The notes under the pieces are model-generated. The model had not been told where the DNA came from. It was given only the letters and a program-made list of their open reading frames with translations, and searched no databases. A stretch of 64,000 nt of DNA, taken from Bactrocera neohumeralis (lineage: Eukaryota; Arthropoda; Insecta; Diptera; Tephritidae). Below, piece after piece: positions 43,989 through 55,415 of the stretch. Where the stretch lies: contig NC_065923.1 in NCBI RefSeq assembly GCF_024586455.1, positions 54,467,237 through 54,531,236 of the forward strand, read 5' to 3'. Each line of letters begins with the position of its first letter. Position 1 is the stretch's first letter. The position numbers and the translations under genes were made by a program.

Positions 43989-45511
43989 AATAAGGAAGGG
44001 CTAAGTTCGGGTGTAATCGAACATTTTATGCTTTTGCAACCTGCAAAGCTGAAGAATCGGACGGAATATTCGACGAAATTGTGAATGAATTAGAATCAAA
44101 GGTTATATTATAGGTCATAGTCTAATAACTAGATTTTACTTTCCATCAGCGATAGTTATATTAAAGTCATCCTCAATCCTTACACGGTATAAGGTCAAAC
44201 GGAAATTTTAAAATCGTTTACTAGGTATATGGGAGGTAGGTGTATTATTGACTCGATTTTGTTTATTTTTTGCATTACTTGCTATTATTAACAAAAACAG
44301 ATGTTCTTTGAATATATGAAGGTAACTCACATACAATGAACAATATGTAAGGAGTAAAGTCAACTGAATGTTTGAAAATCCTGATATTAGGGCTAGGGCA
44401 AGTTTTCTGCCGATCTTATCCAAATTCGGCACATAGTTGCTGCGTTAGGAGAAAAATACGTTCACAAAATTCAAGTAAGATAATTCACAATTGGCTGATA
44501 CAAAGGGTATAAAGCCAGCCGAAAGGTTGACCCGATTCAACTCATTTTCGATACACTGACATATTATTATCAGGAGAGGATGCTCTCCTATTTCCAATTA
44601 TATACCTCACTTATTGACTGATATTTTCGGTAAAAGGTCAGCCATGGGCGGAGCGGTCAACATTTACAGTATGTGGCAGGTTGAATAGTTATAGTTCCAC
44701 TTGGACAATTCTTAGTCATAAGGTGGCACGCTTAAAGGCAAAATTCGTCCAAACTTTTATTCTGATATATTGATTGCTTCTTGATTTGTAGATTTTGTGA
44801 GTGAATCAAAGGGAATTTAAAATTGTTTTATATGGAAAGTAGGCGTGGTTCTTATCTGATTTCCATTTTTGCACTGTGAATGTGAAAATAATCCTACATA
44901 GGGTGAAATCGGTAAAGTAGGTTCGGAGATATGTGATTTCACAATTTGGACACTGGTTCTTATAGAGCTCTATTGTATTATCGTTGATTTGAAATTTCAT
45001 TGGCTTTTAGTAGTTTTTAACTAAACTGTTATACGAGGAATTATCCGATTCCACCTATCGTCACGCTGTCGCAAGAACTGTCAAAATGACTATTAAAATT
45101 TGGGCGCTATTGTTTGAATGTATACATAAACTCGTACATATACATACATAAAATCTATTAGGGGCGAGACGCATTCACTGTTTAAAAAATTTCAAGTCAC
45201 AGGTGCCCCATTATTGCGATTTGTTATACTAAATAACAGTTATGTGAACTTTCGGCTTTGTTATGGCAATTTATATGTTTTCGATTAATGATGTTTTGTG
45301 GGCGTGCCAGTAGTCCAAGTTTCATTATAATATCGATATTTTACTTAAGTTACAGCTTGCGCAGGCAAACGGACAGACACTCACCAGGATTTTAACTCCT
45401 GATCATTTATATATGTATATAAGTATATAAATGTATGTATAAATAATCCTTTGTCTAACTTGTTAGGCGAACAAAACTATTATACTCTGTAGCAACATGT
45501 GTCAGGAGTAT
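43989..45511 (-). mobile_element. HINE, long variant, reverse, nearly full length
   Basis: Opens TAAGGAAGGGCTAAGTTCGG and the 3' hairpin GTTCGGGTGTAATCGAAC with ATTTTATGCTTTTGCAAC. The body follows (GCCAGCCGAAAGGTTGACCC, AGGTCAGCCATGGGCG, GTAGGCGTGGTTCTTATC, GGGGCGAGACGCATTC, GTGGGCGTGCCAG). Then come the GTCY complement ACGGACAGACACTCACC, the core CTGATCATTTATATATG, and the end CTCTGTAGCAACATGTGTCA. About 1.52 kb, some 0.45 kb longer than the short variant owing to extra body sequence near the 3' end. Confidence 0.8.
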
Positions 45512-46047
45512 TAAAACAAACCCATAATTATACATATTTGGACTTCCACGAGCAAATGCATATAAATAGATAATGTTAAATATTGGAAATGAATAAAACA
45601 GCGATGAATAATTTTAATAATCTTCAAGAAGTGTAAAGAAATTTGCATAACTACGCTTTACTAAACGCTATCCCACTGCCAAACTGCTCATTATCTACTC
45701 GTATTTAGCTACTCTAGGTAGACAATACCGATTAGATTATGGAGGAGTTTAGCTGTTGAAATTCCCATACGAAATATTCAGTCAGCCGTCTTATTGGTAC
45801 GCCTATTTATATTACACACACTTGTATTAAAACGTTTATGCTTTGAAAAGACGGAGTCACTGAGTGGAAGAAGAAAGGCAGTGCACAGTCAGAAATAATG
45901 ATAATTTTTCTCATTTATAGAAGTTTTAGTTTAATTCGTTCCATTTTTAACTTATAATCCGTTTTTCATAGCCGAAAGAATTTCAGCTAGTTACTAATAA
46001 TAAAGCAAAGAAGAGGGGTAGTCGAACATTATACTCACCATTTTTTT
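45512..46047. other. No gene seen
   Basis: About 0.5 kb between two HINEs; AT-rich, no open frame of note. Confidence 0.5.
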
Positions 46048-47090
46048 ATACTCTCGTAACAATGAGTATTAAGTTTTGTTCACATAACGGTTGTTTGTAA
46101 GTCCTAAAACTAAAGAGTCAGATATAGGGTTCTATATACCAAAGTGATCAGGGCGACGAGTAGAGTCGAAATCCGGATGTCTGTCTGTCCGTCCCGTCTG
46201 TCCGTCCGTGCAAGCTCGTAATATTGAGTAAAAATTAAGATATCATGATGAAACTTGGTACACGTATTCCTTGGCTCCATAAGAAGGTTAAGTTCGAAGA
46301 TGGGCAAAATCGGCCAACTGCCACGCCCATAAAATGGCGGAAACAGAAAACCTATAAAGTGTCATACTAAGCCATAAATAAAAATATTAAAGTGAAATTT
46401 GGCACAAAGGATCGCATTAGGGAGGGGCATATTTGGACGCAATTTTTTTGGAAAAGTGGGCGTGGCCCCGCCCCCTACTAAGTTTTTTGTACATGTCTCG
46501 GAAACTACTATAGCTATGTCAACCAAACTCTACAGAGTTGTTTTCTTCAGACATTTCCATATACAGTTCAAAAATGGAAGAAATCGCCCACCTCCCGTAC
46601 AAAGGTTATGTTGAAAATCACAAAAAGTGCGTTAACCGACTAACAAAAAACGTCAGAAACACTAAATTTTACGGAAGAAATTGCAGAAGGAAGCTGCACC
46701 CAGGCTTTTTTTAAAAATTGAAAATGGGCGTGGCCTCGCCCACTTATGGACCAAAAACCATATCTCAGGAACTACTGACCGATTTCAATGAAATTCGGTA
46801 TATAATATTTTCTTAACACCCTGATGACATGTACGAAATATGGGTGAAATCGGTTCACAACCACGCCTTCTTCCAATATAACGCTATTTTGAATTCCATC
46901 TGATGCCTTTTCTGTATAATACGAGTATAAACATTAGGAACCAATGATGATAGCGGAATAAAACTTTACAAAAATACGGTATTTGAAAAATACATATGTA
47001 AATGACGTATAATGAAATATCGATTATCACTTTATCGTGCGAGAGTATAAAATGTTTGGTGACACCCGAACTTAGGTCTTCCTTACTTGT
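46048..47090 (+). mobile_element. HINE, short variant, forward, full length
   Basis: Best uninterrupted forward reference, 1043 bp. It begins ATACTCTCGTAACAATGAGT, then TTTTGTTCACATAACGGTTG, a TATATACC tract, core GATCAGGGCGACGAGTAGAG and a short GTCY tract. The body has CCACGCCC/GTGGGCGTGG boxes. The subterminal GCGAGAGTATAAAATG (complement of the 5' end), the 3' hairpin near CGGTATT..GGTGACACCCGAAC, and CTTCCTTACTTGT end it. T flanks both sides, no duplication. Noncoding. Confidence 0.9.
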
Positions 47091-47203
47091 TTTCAAATTA
47101 TTTTATTGTAATGAAATATGTCTCTCACTTACCAATATATGTGTTATATAAACATTATCGAGAATGATGTAAATTACACTACTCAACAAAATTATCATCA
47201 AAA

Positions 47204-48350
47204 AGTATGAAAGGGCTAAGTTCGGGCGCAACCGAACATTTTGTACTCTTGCAACTGGCAAAAATCAACGCCGTGCAAATAAATTAAGATGTAAAAAGTC
47301 AACCAGAGGAACGGAAGCTAACCAATTTTAAATATACAGATTCTCTATATAACTCATACACTGGCTGACATATTCGACAAAACGTTTGTAATGACGATAG
47401 TCATTATACTTATATAAGATTTGGAGTAGTATCGACCCGATTTTATCTATTAATTATTATCTTGCGACATACCAAAAAATGTTATGTTATATGGAGCAAA
47501 TTCAGCCGGATGTTTGAAAGTCCTGGAAATAGTTATATGGGGGGTAGGGTCAAGATAACTCGAATATTGGCCAGTATATCCAACATAAAATCAGCTGGGA
47601 AGTTATGCTCTCTGAATTTCAATTGTATATCTCCCACATTGACCGATATTTGCGATCAAAAGTCAGATACTGGGGTCCAAATATTCGGTAACTAGGGGCT
47701 TGAACAGTTTTGTTTTGATTTGAAAAATTTTTGTTCATAAGGTGACATACTTTAAGGGAATTATTAGTGCAAAGTTTAAGCCCGTTATATTAACTGCTTC
47801 CTGATTTGAGCACTGGAATATGAGGAGAACGTACCAAGTTTAGCCGAAATCGGTAATTCGGGTCCCGAGATATGTGATTTCATCAAAAAGTGGGCGGTGC
47901 CACCAATCCAATTTTCACACTGGCTCCCTTAAAGCCTTCTCATATCATCTCGGCTGTAAAATTAAAAGTCTCTGACGTCATTAGTTATTGATTTATTGCG
48001 CTTTTAGTAATTTTGAACAGTACCGTTGTATCGGAGTGAGCGGAGTTATCATCCGATTTCAATTATTGTCACAGAGTCTGTAGGAGTTCTTTTAATATTT
48101 GCGGCCAGGAAATTTGGTTCTTGTACCTTTAGTAGTTTAGTAGGCATATACATTAAACTTTTTAGAAGACGAGGCCACGCCCATTCTTTCAACATTTTTT
48201 TAATTTAGTGCTTTGTTTTGACACTTCATAGGCTTTCGGTTAATGGCGATTTGTGGGTGTGGCAGTGATGCGATTACCTTGTGTTAAGAAACCCACATAC
48301 TAAGTTTCATTGCGATATCTCAATTTTTAATCAAGTTACAGCTTGCATGC
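47204..48350 (-). mobile_element. HINE, long variant, reverse, 5' end missing
   Basis: Begins with the 3' end: GAAAGGGCTAAGTTCGGGCG, hairpin GTTCGGGCGCAACCGAAC, TTTTGTACTCTTGCAAC. It continues through TCAACCAGAGGAACGGAA, CAGCCGGATGTTTGAAAG, GTGGGCGGTGCCACC and GTGGGTGTGGCAGTG to TTACAGCTTGCATGCG, where it stops just before the GTCY tract. Confidence 0.8.
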
Positions 48351-48534
48351 GAAGAAAATCCACAAATTATTCCAATTACACAGTACAACAGCTAATTTGG
48401 GTGGTGAGAAATTCCAAGTCAGGGTGATGGTACTAGGTCAGTATAGTAAAACCCTCAAAGTGTTTGGCGTTCGTATGTGTCAGTTTTTTTTTATGACCCT
48501 TTTAAATTTTAATTTAAGATTATAGAAGACCTCT

Positions 48535-49008
48535 TATAGATGATTTAGCTCTGCTATTTCTATTCTCCACCAATAGACTGAGTAAGTCACATAATAGGGA
48601 GTCTCCTTGTCTGAAACCTCACTTGTTATCGAATGGCTCAGAGAGGTTCTTCCCGAACTGCCTCAACGTCAACTTACACAGCCATATTAGCTTTGTAGGG
48701 AATCTGAGTTCAGACATAGTCTTTTACACATTACGCTCGATATGACCTTTTATGCGATATTAAGGAGGCTCATTTCACGGTAATTGGCGCAGATTGTGGG
48801 GTCGCCCTTTTTGTGGATTGGGCAGAGTACACATAGTTCTTCTCCGCCGTATTTGAATAGCTCGGTTGGTAATCCATAGGCCCCTGCCGCTTTGTTATTT
48901 TTCAAGCGGGTAGTTAATACTCGAGCTTCATTATGGTCGGACAATGGAATATCTATTCCATCGTCATTGATTGGGGAATCGGTTCGCCATCTCACGATAA
49001 CCAATAAT
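48535..49008 (-). mobile_element. RTE-like LINE fragment, minus strand
   Basis: Minus frame 48750-49004 reads SPINDDGIDIPLSDHNEARV, LKNNKAAGAYGLPTELFKYG, GGEEL then directly CVLCPIHKKGDPTICANYRE. That loses about 20 codons relative to the best copy (13670-15430). Further decayed RT sequence follows to 48535 (PLSEPFDNK-like, GFRQGDSLLC, LLVEN). The YADD box and C-terminus are absent. It is the only RTE-like copy on the minus strand in this window. Confidence 0.85.
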
Positions 49009-50085
49009 CAGACGAAACAATAGTTTTTTCCAGTGCAGCTTTGTGATCTTTGAGTTACATACTTACATACATTCACATACATATGTACATATTATATGCT
49101 ATATGCATACATATCCATATATGAAAAGTATATAAGTATACGAGTTAAAATTTGCATATATTTATCAACCTCTTTCGATTTTATTGGTTTTTTATTTATG
49201 CTTTATCATTTAAATACAATGTGTATTCTCTTTTCCGCTTAGGCCCTTTCAAAATTATTTGTTCCGAGTGCACATAAAAATTAATCTGGACATTAAAACA
49301 AAAGTAAATCAAGGATTAGTGTCAAAAATCTAGATTTTATTATACGCCCTTTTATTCTACACTACCGTTGACTGCATTGTCTGGGACCAAAGTTGTTTGT
49401 TGGTGCCCTACTTGAGTTAATATTGTAATATTGTGTGGTCATCATTTGAAAGCAGTGATTTGAATAATTGTCAAATATTGCTCACCGAGAAGAAAAGAAT
49501 CGGAGTGGAGAAAAGTAAATAAGAGCACCAGCACACTTCTTCTTGTATATCAGCAGCGCTTCATTAAAAGCTTGAAAACAAATTGAGAGCGTCAATTAAA
49601 GTTCAAATGCGTAATATGTTGCTAAAACTAATTTTGACAGTTTGTGAATTGTATGTCTACAAAAGTAGGATATGCGAACAAATAATTAGCGCTGCACCAG
49701 GTTAACAAAAACACACACATACATTTTCACTTAGTTGTGAGTGAGGTAAGTTCTTGCTAATAAAAATACTGCATATGAATTTGCTTTAAGCTCAACGCCC
49801 TCAAGCATTCCAAGCACAGCAGGGATCCCCTTTCTGCTGGCTGCCGCTGGGTATAATGTTGGCACCACGAAAGAAATCAGAACAGTGTTAAATTAAAGTA
49901 GCAGGCAGTTACTGATTTTATATTCGTAACATCCATATGTGTTTTTATTGTTTTGAGTTCTCTTACCCACTTAACTTTCTTTTAATAAACTCTAAGGCTT
50001 AAACTCTTGTGTCTGTTTTCTGATTTGGCATTTAAAAATTTGGCATAATTGTTTTAGACTTTGCTTGTTATTTAATGTTTTTATT
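49009..50085. other. No gene seen
   Basis: About 1.1 kb. A TACA/TATG-rich block at about 49055-49140; otherwise unassigned. A relatively GC-rich patch near 49795-49870 (GCTGGCTGCCGCTGGG) has no recognised function. Confidence 0.5.
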
Positions 50086-50765
50086 CTCTTGCAACATGTT
50101 CCTACAGAGGATAATGGTTTGTTCGTCATCTAAATAGATATGAAGTTACGTATGGTATGTATAAATGATCAGGATGACGAGACGAGTTGAATTTCGGGTG
50201 ATTGAAATTTAGAAATCTAGAAATTTTTAAAATTGGGCCCGTCCCCGCCCTCTTATAAGTTTATTGTATATAATAATGTATGTATGTATCTCCGAAACTA
50301 TTCAACCTATAATAAAAAAATTCCCTCAAGGCACATATTTTTGGCTTCCCTACACACTCTCTGAAAATGGCTGAATTTGGATTGGAACCCCGCCCACTTC
50401 TTATATCACGGTTGTTTTAAAAACTACTAAATGTGCGATAAATCTATAAACAAATCCGCCAGATACATAAAAAAAGTATACACCCGAGTTGGTACAGGAT
50501 GGCTTCATAGGAGCCAATGTCAAGTGTGAACGATAGAAACCGCCCACATTTAATATAACACATTTTTAAATTCCATCTCATTCTTCACTTTTCAGTATAC
50601 AAAGTAATGGCAAAAATATTATCTCTAGCTCCCATATTCCTAATATCAGATTTTCAAACTTTCGGTTGACTTTATTTAAATTGTAATACAAAAAGCCCAG
50701 ACCTTTATCAGTCCTCAACATACAGTGCCCAATGACTTCCGACTGCTACCTGACTATAAAATGAT
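50086..50765 (+). mobile_element. HINE fragment, forward
   Basis: CTTGCAACATGTTCC palindrome remnant, TATGTATAAATGATCAGGAT core with GACGAGACGAGTTGAA. The GTCY tract is lost. The body follows with GGGCCCGTCCCCGCCCTC, AACCCCGCCCACTTCTTATA, AAACCGCCCACATTTAATAT and CTTTCGGTTGACTTT. The 3' end is missing. It is followed closely by an RTE-like copy. Confidence 0.7.
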
Positions 50766-50841
50766 TAGTTAAAAGTTATGTGTCTCGGCGCTGAATAAGA
50801 ATGAAATTGATGTAGACCTTGGTACAAACCATACATTCCTC

Positions 50842-51757
50842 AAACTGATGTTAACTAATACGAAAAGCTTCCTCAGGATCGGGAAGGACCTCTTCAAGCC
50901 GTTGGATACCAAACGAGGTTTTAGACAAGTAGAGGCTTCTTCAATATATTGCTGGAGAAAATACTAAATAGAGAAACGAGGTACCATCTTCTATAGGAGT
51001 GTACCATACAGCTGCTGGCGTACGCCGATGATATTGATATCATTAGCCTTAACAACCGCGTTAATTCTGCTTTCTCCAGAGTAGATAAGGAAGCGAAGCA
51101 AATGTGTCTGGTAGTGAACGAGGGCAAGACGAAATATCTCCTGCCATCAACCAAACACGTTACTGTTGACAGTCATAATTTTGAAGTTGTAGATAATTTC
51201 GTCTATCTTGGAACCAGCGTAAATATCATCAACAATGTCAGCCTAGAAATCCAACACAGAATAACTCTTGCCAACAGGTGCTACTTTGGACTGAGTAGGC
51301 AATTGAGAAGTAAAGTTCTCTCTCGACGAACAAAAACCAAATTCTATAAGTCACTCATTATTCCCGTTCTGCTATATGACAACATCTGATGAGTCGGCCT
51401 TAGGAGTTTTCGAGAGACAGGTTCTCCGAAAGATTTATGGTCCTTTGCGCATTGGCCACGGCGAATATCGGATTCGATGGAACAATGAGCTGTATGAGAT
51501 ATACGACGACATTGACATAGCTCAGCGAATAAAGAGACAGCGGTTGCACTGGCTAGGTCATGTCGGTCGAATGGATGAAAACACTGCAGCTCTGAGAGTG
51601 TTTTACGCAGAACTCGCCGTGGGAAGCAGATGAAGAGGAAGACCTCCATTCCATTGGACAGACCAGGAGGAGAAGGACCTGGCTTCGCTTGGAATTTCCA
51701 ATTGGTGCCAAGCAGCGAAAAGGAAGAACGACTGGCGCGCTGAAGAAGAAGAAGAAC
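50842..51757 (+). mobile_element. RTE-like LINE, 5'-truncated, with intact YADD box
   Basis: Begins CTGATGTTAACTAATACGAA (RT palm), then RIGKDLFKPLDTKRGFRQ, a deletion, and LLAYADDIDIISLNNR (about 51015-51060), which keeps the catalytic Asp pair. The frame 51102-51389 reads VNEGKTKYLLPSTKHVTVDS and NFVYLGTSVNIINNVSLEIQ. A deletion removes the GAEAWT block (YDN.., then TTSDESALGVFE). The C-terminal VLRKIYGPLRIGHGEYRIRW and LHWLGHVGRMDENTAALRV follow. It ends with GCGCGC then a GAAGAAGAAGAAG tail at 51743-51757. Confidence 0.9.
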
Positions 51758-51944
51758 GGGACGGGACGTTAAATATAGTTATAGAACTAATTTAGTCTTT
51801 AATCTATAACATACTTATGTTTAAAGGATACAAATTGGATTGTAATCCATTCACAATTTCGCGGAACACTGAGTGTTGAATTATTTGGTAAACTTTTTGT
51901 TTAATATTAAGTTTTGCCAACACCTATAGGTAATTTCCAGATTT
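51758..51944. other. No gene seen
   Basis: AT-rich DNA between an RTE-like tail and a HINE 3' end; no structure recognised. Confidence 0.4.
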
Positions 51945-52007
51945 TATCCTTGCAAGTTGCAAGAGCTCAATATATTCGTTAACATCCGAACTTACTTTCT
52001 CACTTGT
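51945..52007 (+). mobile_element. Solo HINE 3' end
   Basis: CTTGCAAGTTGCAAGAGCTC, then AACATCCGAACTTACTTTCT and CACTTGT followed by T. This is the 3' terminal wording of the long HINE variant with a decayed hairpin. The rest of the element upstream is not recognisable. Confidence 0.5.
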
Positions 52008-52874
52008 TTACTTATTTCGGTTACTTCGGACTTTTTTGGTACATTCAATTAGTGCCAGTAAAAGTTCTGTACGATTAGCTAAGGACTTAATGTATGTAAG
52101 TTGATATTAATATACAAGCAGTTTAATTAAAATTTAGATATAATATTTTTTGAATAGACACATTATAATTTACAATGCTTACATTGAATTCATTAAAAAT
52201 ATTTGGTTTCATTTGTAATTTAATTTGCATAAAAACTAGAAACTCATAATCATATTTATAAATACCTTTAGGTATAAGTAAACGATTTTTAAAAATTGCT
52301 TTGTATTAGTGTATATGTACATGTACATATATATACATACATACATACATATGTGTATGCATACATACTACTATGAGTATTTGGCTTAGCATGAACGTTA
52401 TCAACAAATAATATACAGGTAAATCGCCATAACTTTGGAATCCCGTGGTGCCCATTACTCTTCATTATATTCTCTTTATTGTCGGAATTTTAAGTTTGTT
52501 GTTTAAGATTTCTGGCCTTTTGTAGCGAAAATGCAATTTGACACCTCATCAAATATCTGCGCACACAAAAGCTCTTCAGCTTAGCACAATTAAGCAAAAT
52601 GATTTTTTAATAAATCTCTTTTATGTAAACAATGCTATTTATAGTTTAGTATAGTTTTTTAATAAACTATGCTATTAATCGAATTCATACCTTATACACA
52701 AGTTAACATTCAAACTTCGGGTGCATTGGTACGTATGAAACCGCTAAACCCGACCGTTTTCGACCAAGACTAAGTCTAAGTTTTTTAATTTTCTTTTCAA
52801 TTCTTCATTCTTCTGGTATGTTCCTACAAAAAAAGGTTTGTCGATTTTTCAAAATAGATAGACATCTTTTGAAC
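52008..52874. other. No gene seen; microsatellite
   Basis: AT-rich DNA with a TACA/TATG microsatellite at about 52312-52370 (ATACATACATACATACATATG). No coding signal. Confidence 0.5.
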
Positions 52875-53056
52875 CATAGATGCCTTCCCTAATGCAATTC
52901 GTTGTACTAAATAACAGCCTTGTATCTTATTGCGAAGCTTGGTCATGGCACTTTCTAAGTTTTTTTTCTGCAATACCAACCTTCCTTGGGTGACAAGACC
53001 GTTAGGTGAACAAAACTATTGTATTCTGTAGCAACATGATGAAGAGTATAGTATGA
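52875..53056 (-). mobile_element. HINE 5' end remnant, reverse, GTCY lost
   Basis: ATGCCTTCCCTAATGCAATT, GTACTAAATAACAGCCTTG and GGTCATGGCACTTTCTAAG from the body. A deletion jumps past the core to GACCGTTAGGTGAACAAAAC, TATTCTGTAGCAACATGATG and GAGTATAGTAT at the end. Confidence 0.6.
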
Positions 53057-53112
53057 CAAGAAAAACGTAACTTCCGCTGCACTGAAGCTAAACTACTATT
53101 CCTTATAGCCTA
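53057..53112 (-). mobile_element. DINE-1-like 3' end, reverse
   Basis: GACAAGAAAAACGTAACTTC, CGCTGCACTGAAGC, TAAACTACTATTCC. This is the complement of the 3' terminus and hairpin of the complete element at 26258-26911. It directly abuts the end of the preceding HINE. The rest is missing. Confidence 0.55.
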
Positions 53113-53219
53113 TTTTTGTCAGATAGAAAAGTTACATATTAAATATTAACAACCACAACCGACTTTACTTGTCATCGTCTGCAGCCATCATTCAGCTTCT
53201 AATTGTCTATAGATTTATT

Positions 53220-53420
53220 TAGCTTGGTACCAAGCGGTTTTTGTAACATGTTTAGTCCTTAGGTAATCGAAGCATTAACAGTCAGACTCGGCCGATTCCA
53301 CTATTTTAGAGATATTGTCGCGGTCTTCCAGAGCGTGGTATCATTTTGACATCAAAATTACCCGAACGGAATCGACAAAACCAAAATGGCGCTTGATCGG
53401 TTATTACGGTATTAGAAATG
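53220..53420 (-). mobile_element. Mariner N-terminal relic
   Basis: Minus-strand reading FWFCRFRSGNFDVKMIPRSG then RPRQYL and a stop (about 53390-53310). RFRSGNFDVK..PRSGRP is the end of the mariner helix-turn-helix domain (the MITE at 28893 has the related FARFRSRNFEI). Nothing of the catalytic domain is visible. Edges uncertain. Confidence 0.6.
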
Positions 53421-54331
53421 TAAGAATTATTCATATTTTCAGCCGGCTGACTTGCGTTTTCGCCATTTTTGAAGGAAAACTATAAAATAAGTGGTATTTT
53501 CTCTTTGCTGGTGTTGCTCTTTAACGCATGCTAAAACAAGCAATCGCGGTCTGAAAGGTTTTTTAGTAAAAAATCTTACCTTTCCAATGTCTTATAGCGT
53601 AATTGAAATTCATTCAATGCAGGATGCAGATTACTAAACATTTTATCTGAAAACAATGCGATTTTTAGAAAACATTTTAATCTCCTCCGAAAAGGAGGAC
53701 TTGCTTAGGATAATGCAAACTGTGCAATGATTTATGCGTGTGATAAGCATATAAATGATTGCAGCTATTGCAGTTTGATTAGGAATGATGATTTCTCATT
53801 ACTTTGGATATTTTGAGGTTGCAACGTGCTTGTTAGACAAATTGAAAGATCTTGCCTCTTCTTCAAAGCTTCAAGCAGAAGAGATTATTTAATTACTTTA
53901 TTCCAACTTGATTATTTTGATAACTACAACATGGCGGATATTTTAAATGTGGTCTTGACAAATGTAAATATTGGCTAAATATTGACAGAGTCCCATGGGA
54001 CTTCTAAACAATTAACAGCAGTCCCATGCTAAAAGATCAAAACTTATTAATACTATTGATAATATAAAGTCACATTCAAACGAAAGATAATACAATATTA
54101 ATTACCAGCACATAAAAAACTTAGGCCAGATTTTGCCACAAAACAAATTAATATAAATGATACAAGAAAATAATGATGCTGCACTCCAAGCCAGAGTGTG
54201 CATCTCACAACAGACAGAAAAAAATCCCCTTGGAAATGTCAAAATGGCATTTTTGTCTGTCGCTATCCATTTGATTGTTTATTTTTAGATTTTGTGAATA
54301 TTTGAAGTATTAATTATAATGTGATTCTTCA
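53421..54331. other. No gene seen
   Basis: About 0.9 kb with no recognised element or RNA gene. It is one of the less repeat-laden parts of the window, next to the candidate host exons. Confidence 0.5.
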
Positions 54332-54538
54332 TTAGAACTGACGCAGGCCATAAAAAATAATTACTTTTTGATACTGGAGAGGTACGTAGGGTATCATTGA
54401 TGCCGAACTTTGACCACTTTTTGTGGTGAGTATCCCACCGAAGAGTTTGTGATGTGAATAAGGGGTGGACGACGCAAAGCCCGCACTTCTTGATTGTGAG
54501 CGGTTACGTTTTTTTGGCTCTGTGTATATCGAAATCAT
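54332..54538 (-). CDS. Candidate host exon, unrecognised
   Basis: ATG at 54538 opens a 68-codon frame: MISIYTEPKKRNRSQSRSAG, then FASSTPYSHHKLFGGILTTK and SSASMIPYVPLQYQK. Composition (Ser, Gly, Pro, basic) is unlike the AT-noise frames. After QYQK the DNA reads AAAGTAATT, a possible splice donor on a codon boundary; the remaining 11 codons to the stop would then be intron. It is either the first coding exon of a gene running leftward or chance. No promoter or partner exon was identified. Confidence 0.3.
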   Translation of the reverse strand: MISIYTEPKKRNRSQSRSAGFASSTPYSHHKLFGGILTTKSGQSSASMIPYVPLQYQKVIIFYGLRQF

Positions 54539-54687
54539 GATGATGCAAGTATGTAAGTAAATGAATGCTAATTGTACACAAAATTCAACAGCATAGTGTA
54601 TTCGCTAATTGTAATTAATGATTATGTAACAGGAATACAGCCAAATCCAAAAATAGCTTTATTGTAAAAATGTAAAAAATACTTAAA

Positions 54688-54715
54688 TATACATACATAC
54701 ATACATACATATGTG
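54688..54715. repeat. TACA microsatellite
   Basis: ATACATACATACATACATAC followed by ATATGTGT; same motif class as at 13562 and 52312. Confidence 0.8.
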
Positions 54716-54879
54716 TATTATTCGTATGTTGAAAAGAAACTGCTGTTTCTATCACCAATACTTTCATATTTGTTATGTCAGTCGTGAAGTTTAATTTAGT
54801 TATTATGTAATTGACCATCATTATAATTATTGTTAAAAAAAGAGACCCACGACTTACTATATTTATGATATATATATAT

Positions 54880-55205
54880 ACTAGTGGATCCGGCCATGCG
54901 TTGCTGTGGTATACATTTTATACTATTATTCATATAATAAACTAATCAATACCGTAAAATTTACAAATAAAAGTGAAAACGTTTTTTCTGTCCAGTTAAA
55001 AGAGTTGTCCGCTTAATATGTAGGGCGTCCATTTAATAGAGCTTTCACTGTATTTCTTATTTTTGAATTAGTTTTACTATCCTATCTCCTAAGTTGGTCC
55101 AAACTGGACACAGTGTGCTAAATTTTACTAAAATCGGTTCAGTAGTTTAGGAGGCCATTGCGAACAAACGTGACACGTACTTTTTATATATTGAAAATAG
55201 TAGTT
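54880..55205 (+). repeat. Probable interspersed repeat
   Basis: Starts after a TA run with ACTAGTGGATCCGGCCATGC and GTTGCTGTGG. It ends AAAATCGGTTCAGTAGTTTA, GGAGGCCATTGCG, ACAAACGTGACACGTA and TTTTTATATATT. This beginning and end recall a repeat type common in other insect genomes, but I cannot name it. Inside, 54990-55055 reads (complement) CAGTGAAAGCTCTATTAA and GCGGACAACTCTTTTAACTG, like one end of a pogo/Tigger element. No coding capacity. Confidence 0.45.
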
Positions 55206-55253
55206 TTCAGTTATAATAATTTTCAAATAAAAGCATATTTTATTTTTATATAG

Positions 55254-55415
55254 GCATTATACGATTATGAAATATCCATGAATTGGAGGAAGACGTACGC
55301 AGAGCTATTGAGAGAAGCTAGCATGGAATATAGTGATGAAATTCATTGTATTTTAATTTGGGAAAATCAGTATTCGCTTATAATTGCTGACCCACACAAT
55401 GCACAATTGGTTTAA
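55254..55415 (+). CDS. Candidate terminal exon of a host gene
   Basis: Follows a splice-acceptor-like TTTTATTTTTATATAG at 55238-55253. In frame from 55254 it reads ALYDYEISMNWRKTYAELLR, EASMEYSDEIHCILIWENQY, SLIIADPHNAQLV, then TAA at 55413-55415 (53 codons, with an internal ATG at 55278). Composition is balanced, with W, E, R, D and H, and unlike random AT-rich frames. I do not recognise the family. No canonical AATAAA follows closely (ACAATAATC at about 55436). Alternatives: an unrelated transposon fragment or chance. Confidence 0.35.
   Translation, partial: ALYDYEISMNWRKTYAELLREASMEYSDEIHCILIWENQYSLIIADPHNAQLV

Noticed and set aside
54889..54900. ACTAGTGGATCC as a cloning-vector polylinker
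   Set aside because: Flanking sequence is AT-rich insect repeat with no other vector sequence; adjacent SpeI- and BamHI-like sites arise by chance in the repeat start.
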